A stretch of DNA of 22,092 nucleotides from Plakobranchus ocellatus (GCA_019648995.1 BLXT01001203.1:2176073-2198164); one strand, 5' to 3'. Shown: positions 1 through 11,633, counted from the stretch's first letter. Numbers and translations: made by a program. The notes: generated by a model from the sequence alone, not told the origin.

Positions 1-31
1 TTTTTTATTTAACCCCAACACCTCCTCAACA

Positions 32-48
32 GACACACACACACACAT
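32..48. repeat. Short CA microsatellite
   Basis: A run of about eight CA units, seen directly, with a short TA-rich stretch just after it. Confidence 0.9.
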
Positions 49-504
49 ACAGCATATATATATTGATGTTAATGATAATATCAAATCATGGTCTTCTATG
101 TGATATGCAATTTTTTTTTTTTCGTTTTTCTTTTCTTTTTCAATGACATAAATATTTAAAGTACTTATTCAGAGCCCAGATAGGCTCAGAATACAACACT
201 GAATCGTGTAATCAAAGACAATCGTAAGTAAAAATGTGCTCTGTCGCCCATCTATCTCTTTCTCAGCTCTCCCTTCCCACCCCTTCATACTTCAAGCGAC
301 TGATTAAAGTCAAGTAAACTATGCAATATTCGGATTTTACAACCACAAGAGTCATTCAGCGAGAAGGATGGAAGGAATTACATCGCTGCAATAGGTGAAA
401 GGATCATGATTGATACTTTACGAATTGATCTGTAGATAGATGAACCAAATTTCTATCATCTGCTCATAATAAGCACGGAAATATTTTTGGCTCTTTAAGA
501 AGGT

Positions 505-671
505 TTAATGCCAATCGCCCATGGTATAACTATCGCATAACCTATTTTGAGCCCATACAGAGTATGTCTTGCCTGCGGCCCAATTGTCTCCAACCAATCT
601 GCCATTACAATGTAATAGCAAGGCTATCTTGGATATTTCATAACCCACGTTAGTTTTTAGAACACCTTCAC
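505..671 (-). CDS. Candidate 3'-terminal exon, protein not recognised
   Basis: On the minus strand a pyrimidine-rich acceptor ending TTTCAG (AG at 673-672) is followed by about 55 open codons ending in TAA at 507-505. The predicted end is rich in Trp and Cys, with segments such as LLLHCNGRLVGDNWAAGK and VWAQNRLCDSYTMGDW. The open frame could be extended to an ATG at 717, but that ATG lies inside what looks like intron, so I prefer the spliced start. The intron would be phase 1, as is common in secreted modular proteins. I recognise no family. No clear AATAAA follows within about 500 bases, and the upstream exons, if any, were not found. An open frame this long can occur by chance at this base composition. 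The support is the acceptor site plus a protein-like composition, so this remains a candidate. Confidence 0.3.
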
Positions 672-721
672 CTGAAATAGGAAATGATTTAAGATTAAAG
701 AGGTCCCCACAAGACAAGGGT

Positions 722-1600
722 AATGAAACTAACAGTTACTGATCATTAGAAGGAACACAAATATCAAATATTATTACGGGGTTTTCGCCTTTTTCAACGA
801 CTCGGAGAACAATTTCGAAGAAGTAGGATTTTTTTTTCTTTTTGCAAACGGTGATTATGTGTTGAACCTTATTATAAAGTATTACAGAAAAGCTCTGTTA
901 AACACCTTTCATATTTCATATATTTCTCTTATAATTGAGCTTAAGGTAGAGAATAATGCTCCAACTCGCCCACGCTTTTTTTTGTATTCAGAGGAGCAAT
1001 GGTCTCTAAGACAAAGTTCTGAGTAGATTATGAGTCAAGTCCTTAAACCGTACTGGAACATTCAAATCACAAACTTAATTCTTGTTTTTGTCTAACGAAG
1101 ATGAAGCAAAGGACCCACTCTGTAGAATCTTGAAACTGCGGAACATAATTCAAAATGCCGAATAGATTTGAATCTCCATCTGTTTCGTTATATGATTTCT
1201 ATGAAGTTAATCTGGAGGGCATTGATGTGTCTTTTTCCATTCTTTTACTTGTTGTTCAGAATATTATAAATACAGGACAGGGTACGAAAGGGCTTGAGTT
1301 CAAACATCATAATGGATAGAGTAATAGTAATCGGGATCTATCTATGAGAAATAAACCTTTTATGCGGAAAGCGAGTTTATATTCTTAGGTCAGTGAACTG
1401 TACTTGTAATGTTGACGTGTCTGTTTAGCTCATATAACAGTAATGTATGACTGTATATTATATAGTTGGGGGGGGGGGGTCTTTTAACATCTCTCTGAAA
1501 TTTTAGCCGTTCTGAATAACATACTAACATTAAAGGCAAAATTTGGTGCCCACTTTACGCAGCATTCTGCATCATATAATGAACCATTTAAAACATAGAG
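722..1600. other. Unassigned AT-rich DNA
   Basis: No gene or element is recognised here. There is a 12-G run at 1468-1479 and several short A/T tracts. If the exon at 505-671 is real, this could be its intron. Confidence 0.5.
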
Positions 1601-1609
1601 ATATTTGAT

Positions 1610-2030
1610 CAACGAACTGTAAGGTATCGTAAAATTGATAGAATCTTTTCCTAGACTTGAGCGTGGAAAAGAGCGGCCGTATCGATATCCGTCAGCTCAC
1701 AGTTCGACAGCCAGATATCTCTTGGCGACAGATATTCTAGCCTGCAGGCGAACAGTCAACAGCTGCAGAGCGCGGAGTTTAAATTTCATTTCAATTATTT
1801 CTTAGATATCCATCAAATCACAAAAATAATAGCATTTTGTTGATCAGAGGCCCAAAATTAGCCACAATCTATGAGAGAATGTAATTTGGAAGCTTAATCA
1901 CCAAGTTATTTCAGCTTGACGAACACGTGTTCACCCACCAGGCAAATGTATCAAGGCTTGAAGTCAATACAAATGAGAGCCTTCCCTATCCCAGGCTCTG
2001 GTCCCTCTTTTTCAAGCAGGAGAATGTCAT
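1610..2030 (+). mobile_element. Dispersed repeat, module B, copy 1
   Basis: This stretch aligns by eye with the minus strand of 12270-11880. Shared blocks include ACTTGAGCG, CCAGCCAGATA, TGGCGACA, GATATTCT, GCCTGCAG and then AGATATC..TCAAATCA....AATA.CATTT, followed by a shared AACACGTGTTC. The similarity covers roughly 400 bases, with indels. A trinucleotide array follows in both copies. The first third (about 1663-1704) is open in the same frame in both copies. I do not recognise the element family. The linked microsatellite recalls mollusc elements with a microsatellite core (pearl-type, Helitron-derived elements), but no diagnostic termini are visible. Confidence 0.65.
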
Positions 2031-2222
2031 TCTAGCTAGTGTATAAATGGTAGATCTAACGACGTGTTGTAATGAAATTGGAGAATGTAATAAACACAAT
2101 GGTAATTATATGTATCAATAGAAGTGCAGTGATAGAGATCAGAATATTCTTAGCAATTAAATCGATAACGAAAATGTGAATGATGAGAAACACAAAAACA
2201 GAAGCAATAAAACGGATCTGCT

Positions 2223-2595
<373 letters not shown>

Positions 2596-2899
2596 AGGAG
2601 GTAAAAAGAGGAGAAGAAAGAGAAAGTGAAGTAAGAGGGGATCCAACGAAAGAAACCATAATGATCATCATTATAATTCTAAAAAAAATCGATCGGGTAG
2701 TGGTTATGTTAACAACACCACAAATAACCAGGATGTAAATTTCATGAATAAAACTATAGTGAAAAGGAAAGGCAAAGTGACAAGAGTTCTATTCTTTTCA
2801 GACATACAGTTTATTCATCTGTGTAATGATACGTTTTCTAACGGCAATTATGCAATCTAGATGCTCATTTTGTGAACAAGAAATGCTGCCAAATTGTTC

Positions 2900-3010
2900 A
2901 GCCAGTTTGAATTTCGCACAAAAGCGACATCATGGACCCAGGAACTGATATTATTATTGGATCTGATCGTCTAAACGGAGATCGTCTCATCGTTTGTCAG
3001 TTTAACGATG
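2900..3010 (+). mobile_element. Dispersed repeat, module A, copy 1
   Basis: The segment shares blocks with the minus strand of 12420-12305. The best is 2973-2994 against 12353-12332: 22 bases with one mismatch (AAACGGAG, then TCGTCTCATCGTT). Weaker matches flank it: ACGCAAAA-like, GGACCCAGGAACTGA against GGTCCAGAAACTGA, and TTATTGGA. Both copies can form a small hairpin from CATCGTT and AACGATG. Relative to module B, module A is downstream here but upstream in the other copy. Confidence 0.6.
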
Positions 3011-6000
3011 ACTTATATACGACGGTTTTCAGTTGAACTGTCTATTTTAATCGAGCGTTTAAATGGCACATAAAATAAGTTTTGAAGTGCTAGGAATTTT
3101 TAGTGATGGCTTACGCGGAGCACCGCACTTTTTCAAAGCTATGGTGCGCGCAACGCAATATTTGAATTCAATTGTTGTTTTTATCATCGCCAAAATTTCA
3201 CAAATTCATTCGGTTCAGTCAAGTAATTCATTTCAGTTTAGTTCCAGAGGGAGCAATAATAGTGATTTTATTCCTTACTGCAGACCTATGTCACAAAGAA
3301 TTCCTTGGGGGAAAAAAACCAATATAGTTTGGTAAAAGCACAGTCAGTTCATTGCCAAGTTGTGCTATTCATTTATTTCCTTCAGCCCGTTATCATTAAT
3401 TCTACTGAAAATAACTCATTTTATTTGTCTATACTTTCTTCTTTTGTACTTTATTATTACAGTTCGGTTGCCCGTGTATTCGTTGGATCCTTGATCTTAT
3501 ATCGTTTGTTCTTGTTTTTGCAGGATTGTAATTTTTGCCCGATTATATTAATTGTTTCAGGATCAGTCCGAATGACTCGGAGAAGACATTTCACAAACAA
3601 TTTTAATTTCTTTCTGTGAGCTTTTCAATGGTGTAAGCTGGGTAGAGCCAATGTAGATTCTCAGCCAGGATAAAAGGCTTTGAAGTTCTTTTTTTGTTTG
3701 TTTTTTTTTTTAAGCCACTCAAAGAAGGAGAAACGTTAACTTAAGACTTACTTTTTCACAAAAGTTTGATTTGCGACAATCGAACGATTAGCACTAATCT
3801 CAAGACATAGGCTACAGTCGTTTGCAAGGTTGGTCTGCCAAAGATTTAACGATCGCTTAGTCTCTATCTTAGCCTTTTTTGCGGAATTTATCCTAGCTCT
3901 AATCTAGATCCTCAACTAGGAAGATCTAAGACCGACTTATTTTCTAACAAAATGGTAAAGAAAGCACATGATGTTTCGTTTTGTCATATGTAAAACAATA
4001 AAACATACGCTTCAGTTTAAAAATGATTTGATTGCCATCTCTGCTACAGAGATTTGCTTGTGATTTTTTAAAAGCTTTTTTTAAACTCTAAAACAGAAAA
4101 GTATAGACATCCCGCAAGCGAGATTTTTTTTCAGCTATGAGTTCGCATAATGTGAAGTCATATTCCTACATTTAGAAAAGGAGTATATTTTTTGAAGGCC
4201 AAAGCTAACAATCCTACACATTTTCTTCCCTACAGACAGCAATGGGGAAATGAAAGACGCCAGAATAAATAGATCCATATCTAGATTAGAACTAGATCTA
4301 CATCTAGAGACTGTTTTTATATCTTCAGCGGAATAAAGGGGGAAAAAAAGCAATCTAAATCAAGAAGTGATAACATTATTAGTGTAGCACAAAGCAGCAT
4401 CTGTGTCAAGATCATCCTTTAAATAATTTTATTAAACGTTTCAAAAAACTGAGAAGCACATATCGCTCTGCTATTGTCAAAAACATTACAGAGAAGTTGC
4501 TGCCAGCCGTGGCTTGATGTTGAATAAGCCAATTCACTCAAGGGAAAAGGCTCACAGGCTTTTTGGAATATTTACTCGGTCACGACCTTATATTGTGACG
4601 CAATTGTATGAACGAGGAAATGGGGCTAGGATGTAAACAAAGCGAAATCCTATTATAGATCCAACTGCTTTCTCAATGTAGTGTGTTACATTTAGACCCA
4701 ATATAAGTATTGCCGTAAAATACAAATAATTCTAAAGGCATGAACTTATTCATTAGTGAAGGTTTGTTCATCAATGTGTCCATAATGAGTGGTGAGTGGG
4801 CAAAAGGCTACTCAAGTTGATCGTCGGATAGATTCGCCATTGCATACACTATACAGGTTCAGGGCAAGACTAAAATAGACAGGAAAAGGCAAGGTCATTT
4901 ACTTTGTCAGTTAAGTCACCGTGACGATGTCGTAAACAATATTTTGTATATTAAGAAGAAAACTGAATGCTTTTTCGAACCAGCTAATACTATTGTTGGC
5001 ATTTCTAAAGTAATTAATGCTTAGATTTTTTCTTTTCTTTTCGGAAAAAAAATTTCTTTTTTCACTTTTTGTCGTCCCATCGAGGCTAAAGATATTTGAG
5101 ATTAACCAGCATTTATTTATGCATAAGAATATCTAGGGGCCAGGAACATGTATTGGATGGCGCAATCAGTAAGAGTACTTTTGTGCGGCCGACACATTTT
5201 CGTCGCTGTGAATTTTGAAACAGTAACTTTTTTTTTCACTTGCCACTTTTCTCCACATCATATAAAAGCAAACTGAAAACGCTATTGAAAGGAAATTTGA
5301 TAAATTTTCTTCTGATGTAAATTTCGTCTTATTCTGGGCGAAGAAAATGGTTGCTCTGCTTCTATCTGAGCTCGTCAGGCGAGTTGTGGGTGCCTACTTT
5401 TAGTTCTTATGATTTTTTAATTTGAAAATATTTACTCTCCCATATGTAACTTCGGAAAAAAAAAGCCAAATCACTAACTTTAAAAGCCTTTCTGCAGCTT
5501 TGAATGTTTAACATTGCTCTATAATGAAATTCTAAGACTCTGTACAGATTATAAGTCTAGATCTAACGAAAATACGGCTTCGTTTAATCCGCGTCCCATT
5601 TCGGCTGAGCCACGTGACAAGTAAGGTTAGGGTCATTGAAATAAGACATCATCCCTGGAATTTCCCTCAGGTTGCGCTAAGCTTGTTGCATAAAAGGGAA
5701 AACTGCTTTTGTTCTGGTTTTTTTTTCAAATGACATTAATTTTAATCTAGTGACAGCGGATGACGCTACATCTCATGTTTCAATATCATTATGGAAATAG
5801 TTTGGGCTGAACTTAAAATATTCAAATATTAGCGATTTGATAATTCGTTCCCTGATCGATGGTAGGCCTATTTTGTGTATCTTTCTATAGCACTTAATTT
5901 CTAAAGCATTAACAATTTTTAATAGGTCTTATTTGAATGTTTATGTCTTGCATCCGCAAGCAGGATTAAGAAAATATGTTTTGTGGAAACTTGACTTTAA

Positions 6001-6260
6001 TAGAAGATTTCGAGATAAATCGAAAAAATCTAAAATTTCTTTAAAACAAGGAAAAACGAGCGATATATAAGAAAAAAAAAGCCTTTCTGGATCTACTAGT
6101 TTCCTTTTCTGTACAAAGTAAGGAAACCCACTTAAATAAGCCTACTATAACCTTTTCAATGACTTTTTAATTGCTTTTGAAGGTCTAAAACGTTTTCTTC
6201 CTTATTAATTTAAATTCTGAAGATGAGCACCCTGTGCTGCTTAGAACTATTTGCATCGTT
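3011..6260. other. Unassigned AT-rich DNA
   Basis: I find no supportable gene. Open frames at 3063-3335 (+), 3305-3619 (+) and 4135-4353 (-) have random-looking products without motifs. Clusters of CTAGATCT-like words occur near 3895-3930 and 4268-4310. The rest is AT-rich DNA with short A and T tracts. Confidence 0.5.
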
Positions 6261-6437
6261 TTAGATCGTTTTTTTATTTTCATGCATATGTTGGTAACGG
6301 TACATAAATACGTTTGCTTTCTCCTCTGAATCTGGAACATCTGTTGCGTTACTTCGCTGGTCCTGTTCCATAGTTTCCCATGTGCTAGTCAGCCGTCTCT
6401 TACCTTCTTCATTATTACAGTCATTGCTGATTGTCAT
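6261..6437 (-). CDS. Short open frame or exon, 58 codons, function unknown
   Basis: The frame starts at the ATG at 6437 and ends in TAA at 6263-6261. The product is hydrophilic, with varied residue use (for example TSTWETMEQDQRSN and DVPDSEEKANVFMYR). It has no membrane segment and no motif I recognise. A possible splice acceptor (GCTCAG) lies just before the ATG, and a good donor-like GAAG/GTAAGA lies inside the frame, so it could instead be a short exon plus intron or a chance frame. The composition is less AT-driven than other open frames nearby, which is the only reason to list it. Confidence 0.2.
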   Translation of the reverse strand: MTISNDCNNEEGKRRLTSTWETMEQDQRSNATDVPDSEEKANVFMYRYQHMHENKKTI

Positions 6438-7904
6438 GGACCTGAGCTAGTCAAAATGATCCAAGTTTCCTTTAGTTTCATTGTCGAAGAAAAACATTGA
6501 CACTGGTCTTATTTTCGCTGTTCTCATTTTCTGGTGTTTATGACATTTTGGGAAAGATTTTGTTTTCCAAATAGAGTTGAGTAGCAATTGTTTTTCGTCT
6601 TTTAAGGCAAAATAATGTTTCTATGATGCGTTTGTAACCGAATCGAGATAGCTTTTAGAGTCTCTGATACATCAGACCTTTTTGATTCGGATACTGGGAG
6701 TATTACTGAAATCATAGAATTTTCTAAATCGGTTCAATCGATTCTTTCTTGATTTTACTACCGTGTTGGTCCTTTTCTGTTTTACTTGAAGCAGTTAACA
6801 ACATGATTATGTTCTAAATTTGACCACGTCAAAAGCATCTATTTTTATCCACCTAAAATAGTTTCAACTTTATCATGACTTTATTGTTTGAATTACTAAT
6901 AGAAAAATTAAGTCCTCCCTCCTCGCTCTTTCCTAATCTTCGGAAAGCCTACAAAGGTAAAAGGTCAGTCAAGCCCATTTTCCCTTTTTTTTTTCTATTT
7001 TCACATTCCTTGGTTTCCGAGTCTGACTTTATGAGCGTCGATTGTATTGTATCGGTCTGTGTACGTGCGTGAGTGTATCAATAAAAAGGAGTTGATTACG
7101 GAGTGGTGTGATTATTCTGCCGGACCAGGCTGGACTAGTACACAAGAAATAATGAAGAGGACGAATGCTAGTCGCAAAAAGGAGTTGAAATTCATTTGAT
7201 TTCCAAAGCATGATTCCACATCCTCTTGCTATTTTTGTAGTTTTAAGTCTGATCTAAGTCCCCTCCCCACGCCCACAAACCCATCCCCTCCCTTTTCCAC
7301 AGAGAAAAAAAATTATTGTGAAGAGCAGACAAAGCCATGACAGAAATAAACTCAACTCAAGACAAAACTTCGACAGAAAATTAACGTGAAGATAATTAGT
7401 ACCGAGACGGGCAATTGTTTAGAGCAAAAGATAATCACTTAGCGAGGGCTAAAATAGTTAGAAGGATTACGTTTGATTGGATCTAGGATTGGCTCCCGTG
7501 GGTGTAACTAAGAAAGTGGAGAAGTGATTGCCAAGTGACAACGCTGTTTACGTCATTCCCTTACAAAAACAATGAAAGGATTTGTTAAGCATAGGAGCCC
7601 AACATGTTTTTACAGTTTTCTTGAAAAGTGCAACATTTACACAAAAGATTCGAAAAGTGATCTCTTTCAAAGTCACAGATTATTCTCAACGTCTCACACA
7701 AAAGGGACCTGGATAAATGAGAACATTATTTTATCATCACAGACATTTGAGGACAAAATAAACTGCGGATGTGGAGATCATAATGCTGAAATGTGAGATA
7801 TTGTTATTCTTAGGCGAATTGTATGAATGAAGGACTAACCAATAAAACCCATCTAGGGGTGAGAATGAATTAATTGTCTTTAAAGAGTCCAGGCGTGTAT
7901 TAAG
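6438..7904. other. Unassigned DNA
   Basis: No gene is supported. Open frames at 6875-7072 (+), 7029-7211 (-), 7572-7796 (+) and 7737-7937 (-) give random-looking products. A pyrimidine-rich, C-rich stretch lies at about 7258-7302. Confidence 0.5.
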
Positions 7905-7955
7905 AGGCTTGCCCTGTGCCCTGTGAGGCTGTGACACTGAGTTGTTTATGATCAG
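7905..7955 (+). repeat. 51-bp direct repeat, copy 1
   Basis: The sequence is nearly identical to 8766-8816, differing at one position (GTTGTTT against GGTGTTT). A weaker match (GTGT, then AG before AGGCTTGCC) extends about 12 bases upstream. It contains the internal doublet CCCTGTG CCCTGTG. Confidence 0.9.
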
Positions 7956-8386
7956 CCCTTAAAAATTGGGAGCTTTTAAGAAACAATCGTGTCTGTTCTT
8001 AACAATTCCTGAGAATAGTGATGGGCTTCAAATAGTGTTAATATCGAGTGGGGCAGAAAAAAGATCGCCCAACGTCAGGAGCGCATGACTTCGTGTTGAC
8101 GCTCAGTACATCCATTCCATTCTCATCGAGCATTGTCCTGTTCCGAATAAAATGTTTGTACTAAATTTCATTGGTTTTTCTTGGCCTGTTCCGGGAAAGC
8201 TTGGGGATAAAGGATAGGCAAAGGTAGCTCGTCTCAATGGGCAGGGTGGGCACTGCCCAACTAGATTGGCTGGAGCCTGACCAGCCTGCAAAGACTAAAA
8301 TGAATTATTTAATTAAAAAAATATATTAATTCTTTAAAAAATGGAGAAATAATAGTGAATCATCCACTCTCCTCGATGACATATAA

Positions 8387-8715
8387 CCCCAACATAGGGA
8401 GTTTAGACGCTGTGCGTGCTCAACTACTAGTATGCCTAAGGACGCGGCCACCAGCTTCTGGCTTACCGTAGTTGTAGCTCGCCCAACCAAGTTCTTCACA
8501 GAAACCTGTAATTAACGGGCAAAAAGCGAGAGGCACGAGCTGGCCGTGATCAAGGAAAGCACTGTTTTGTCCTATTCATCAGACAAGAAGGCAGGGCTCG
8601 CCCGCACACTTTCGCTTCTACCGTCCTTGTCCGGGGGGGATCACCATGACGTAATACTTTCCGACTGATCTTTCGCTGCGCAATCAGCGGCTTTCAATTA
8701 GGAGTAGGCTATCAT
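8387..8715. other. CpG-rich block, unexplained
   Basis: By eye about 20 CpG dinucleotides fall in roughly 300 bases, clearly more than in the AT-rich DNA on either side. There is a CRE-like TGACGTAA at about 8647-8654 and a run of seven G at about 8633. No open frame, tRNA-like box pair or known element is recognised. It could be a regulatory region, a decayed repeat or a short unmethylated stretch. Confidence 0.45.
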
Positions 8716-8734
8716 TTTTTTTTTTAATTAGCTT

Positions 8735-8755
8735 CTCCCAACAGGAGGTTGGGAG
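8735..8755. repeat. Small inverted repeat (hairpin)
   Basis: The arms CTCCCAAC (8735-8742) and GTTGGGAG (8748-8755) are perfectly complementary with a 5-base loop. It sits ten bases before the second 51-bp direct repeat; the first copy has no such hairpin. Confidence 0.6.
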
Positions 8756-8765
8756 TGTGATGAGC

Positions 8766-8816
8766 AGGCTTGCCCTGTGCCCTGTGAGGCTGTGACACTG
8801 AGGTGTTTATGATCAG
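8766..8816 (+). repeat. 51-bp direct repeat, copy 2
   Basis: Second copy of the repeat at 7905-7955, offset by 861 bases and in the same orientation. With one mismatch the pair is much better preserved than the LINE or transposase relics in the window. Confidence 0.9.
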
Positions 8817-9410
8817 TAAGTTCATGTCTGAAAGAAGGCCATTTTTTTAGAGCCTAGTTCCAGGATTAGATTTACAAATTCGGAATGACAGCTTTTTCTT
8901 GTGACGATGTAACTCAAATGGCAATATGAAACTATTGTGCGGACTAAGAATTGCAGTGTCTTTGAGGGGAGCTTAGTGGCCTATATTACTTTCCCGTGCA
9001 AGTTATACTTTGCTGGGATTATTATCGAAGCTACTGATTTCAATTCCATTTCAAGGTTTGCCAGTTGTGTTGATCTAGATAATTATTTCTAAATGTAGAC
9101 CACAGTGATTTCAAAAGGCTCCTAATCAATCGACCTCAACGTCAACCTACAGAACTTACAAAATTTGTGGTAATGAACACTTAAGACGATGGTTTGCGGC
9201 ATTGACTTTGCAAAAGGAATCTTGAGGAAAAATTAGAAATAAAGGGACTGAGACCTGAACCGCCATCAGTCCCTGGAACCTGTTGGGGGCCTACTTGCCA
9301 ATTTGGGGTATGCCCAATCAATTCTCACAACCACGAGCCGCCGTTGAGGATAGGGATAGGAACGCCTCAAAACTACAACATCATAATACAAAACTATTTC
9401 CTCTCTCCGG
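8817..9410. other. Unassigned DNA
   Basis: No gene or repeat is recognised. The open frame at 9283-9465 (+) overlaps the end of the transposase relic on the other strand and has no motif. Confidence 0.45.
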
Positions 9411-10040
9411 AATCAAAGTAAAATATATCCAAAAAGCCCTCCGAGTTGGTTACGGACAGCCCTGACTTTTCTTTCTCCACGAAGTCAAGGATTTTCAAAT
9501 TTTTTGGACGCTAATCTGATTTCAGTGCTCTTGAATTTTTCATTTTAATTGTTCCTATGTGAATATTTCTTGTCTATCTCAGTGTACTTTTTCAGACAAT
9601 ACATCCCAAATTAAATAGCCCATTGCATTTAAATTGGGCGATTGCCGAGGCCAGTCATTTTTTAACACATAAATTCTGGTGGTTTAATCTAAAGATATTT
9701 TTAATCTTAACCTAAATTCTAGTGTTTTGATCTAAAGATATGTTTTATGAACAAACTAGTATGGGATGTTGCCGTATCTTATTGAAAAATGTAGTTATTT
9801 GCACCTTACAGACGTCTGCATCTGGCAAAAGTTTTTTCTTTCAGCAGTTTAAGGTAAACTTCAGAATATACTTTTGTTTGATTGCTGTTAAGACATTCCA
9901 GCAACACGCCCCGGCAGAAACCATAACTTTGTGTGAATTTTTTTAGATTTAATGGTATAGTCAGTAACGTGGATTTGTCTTTAAGAAATCTATAAACAGC
10001 ATCATTTTGACGATTGCGGGCATAGATCTTCTAAAGTTAA
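9411..10040 (-). pseudogene. Tc1/mariner-type transposase relic
   Basis: The minus strand carries scattered pieces of a DDE transposase in the correct order. They are NRQNDAVY (near 9990), HKVMVSAGACCW (9930-9898), LLPDADV, then WPRQSPNLNAMGYLIW (about 9653-9606), LSEKVH, and the C-terminal SLTSWRK and VRAVRNQLGG, ending in TGA at 9413-9411. In active relatives these read approximately as VMVSAG, FQQDGAPAH, SPDLNPMDY and W..RL.AV....GG. Here the central QQDGA-H region is degraded, and the last catalytic position appears lost (MGY where MDY is usual). There are several stops and frameshifts and an internal 43-base-period duplication. No terminal inverted repeats were found, so the element's true ends are unknown. 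It is certainly not functional as written. Confidence 0.85.
9671..9741. repeat. Short direct repeat inside the transposase relic
   Basis: Two 28-base segments, 9671-9698 and 9714-9741, share AAATTCT..TG..TT.ATCTAAAGATAT with three mismatches and a period of 43. It lies just upstream, on the coding strand, of the WPRQSPNLN motif and explains extra sequence there. Confidence 0.8.
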
Positions 10041-10365
10041 GCGTTTCGTGGGCACTGAAGGGATTTTAGTGGAATTTCATACATACACTAACTTGTATTT
10101 ACTAAGACAATGTTAGGAGAGAATTGCATGTACCTGTTGAAGGCTTTTATTTTTGCCCATCAAATATAAACAATACATTGCATTTGGGAAAAAAAGTGCA
10201 ATATTTTGAGCCGCGTGGTGTCAACAAACTGCCGGATTCATTGTGCAATGTTAAGATGATTGTTCGCTATTTGTCAATACTCTTAATGCATCTGAAAAAA
10301 GGCGTTGCAATAGCCATGTTCTAAATGGCGTGGAAAAACAAAATTCATGTATATACAGAGACAAA

Positions 10366-10370
<5 letters not shown>
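10041..10370. other. Unassigned DNA
   Basis: No gene or element is recognised. The N-terminal half of the transposase would be expected here on the minus strand, but I cannot read it. Confidence 0.4.

Positions 10371-10415
<45 letters not shown>
10371..10415. repeat. AG microsatellite
   Basis: About 22 uninterrupted AG units, seen directly. Open frames through it (Ser-Leu repeats on the minus strand) are by-products. Confidence 0.97.
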
Positions 10416-10418
<3 letters not shown>

Positions 10419-11093
10419 AATTCGATTGTGCAATGGCAAATAATAAGTCTTAGCTGAGCCAACCAATGGCGAAACGAGCTACAAACGTATCAAAATTTTA
10501 AAGCTTCTAATCGGAATCATCTTTCGGGTTTTTCACATGATAAGAATAGATACTCGTGTGACTTTCGTCACAACAGGGACTACTAGATCTATAGGAGAAC
10601 CTCGGAACTAGGAGATTTGATTAAAGAGTATGTCATCCAGGTAGCATATTTATCTAAAGATTAAACAATGATCTGGCCTAGATGTAAATCACATTTTTTT
10701 CCTGAACTAGAATCAAAGATTTCAAAGACATCACCCGAGTTCTTTTTCCCCTTCAAAAGCTGTCGAACCCTTTCAAAATCAGTCTAGAAATGTCAAAACA
10801 TCCAAACTTTCAAAGCTTAAAATGGTTTAATAGTTTACTTTAGGACTTGTTGATTTAAACTTTAAACATTTAAAAGCCGTTCAAAAAACACAAAACACAC
10901 ACACACACACAAACACTTTCATGATACGAAACTTCGTCTTGAGATAGATATTATAAAAACGAAACTCTAGTTTCCTTGTTGCGAGAGCATACCAAGTCAG
11001 CTGCAACTTTCGTATAGTCCAAGCGTCAGAACTATCTGTTGCGTTTTACAGCCTGACGTTACGTCAACCGCTCTGTTGGATAAGGGATAGGGA
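10416..11093. other. Unassigned AT-rich DNA
   Basis: Nothing gene-like is seen. A short AC microsatellite lies at about 10895-10911. Confidence 0.5.
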
Positions 11094-11303
11094 NNNNNNN
11101 NNNNNNNNNNNNNNNNNNNNNNNNNNNNNNNNNNNNNNNNNNNNNNNNNNNNNNNNNNNNNNNNNNNNNNNNNNNNNNNNNNNNNNNNNNNNNNNNNNNN
11201 NNNNNNNNNNNNNNNNNNNNNNNNNNNNNNNNNNNNNNNNNNNNNNNNNNNNNNNNNNNNNNNNNNNNNNNNNNNNNNNNNNNNNNNNNNNNNNNNNNNN
11301 NNN
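11094..11303. other. Assembly gap
   Basis: 210 consecutive N. It abuts a trinucleotide array, which probably caused the assembly break; the true length may differ. Confidence 0.99.
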
Positions 11304-11443
11304 CACTACCAGCAACCAACCACCACCATCACAACAAACAACCACCACCAACAACAACAACCAACCTACTACTACTAATGCTGCTGCTGCTGTTGCTGCT
11401 GCTGCTACTGTTTCTGCTGCTACTGCTATTGATGATGATGATT

Positions 11444-11474
<31 letters not shown>

Positions 11475-11553
11475 CGACGATGCTACTGCTACTCCTACTA
11501 CTACTATTATTATGATTATAGCTTTTGTTGTTGTTGTTTTTGTAATTCTTATT

Positions 11554-11633
<80 letters not shown>

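Noticed and set aside
1074..1195. About 41 open codons on the minus strand, Gln- and aromatic-containing, as an upstream exon of the candidate at 505-671
   Set aside because: No matching acceptor and donor of the right phase were found; the stretch is short enough to be chance.
3063..3619. Two overlapping plus-strand open frames of 90 and 104 codons
   Set aside because: Composition follows the AT-rich background, and no motif or good splice sites frame them.
7905..8816. An LTR retrotransposon bounded by the 51-bp direct repeats
   Set aside because: The repeats lack the TG..CA ends of LTRs, there is no primer-binding site or polypurine tract, and no Gag or Pol codons lie between them.
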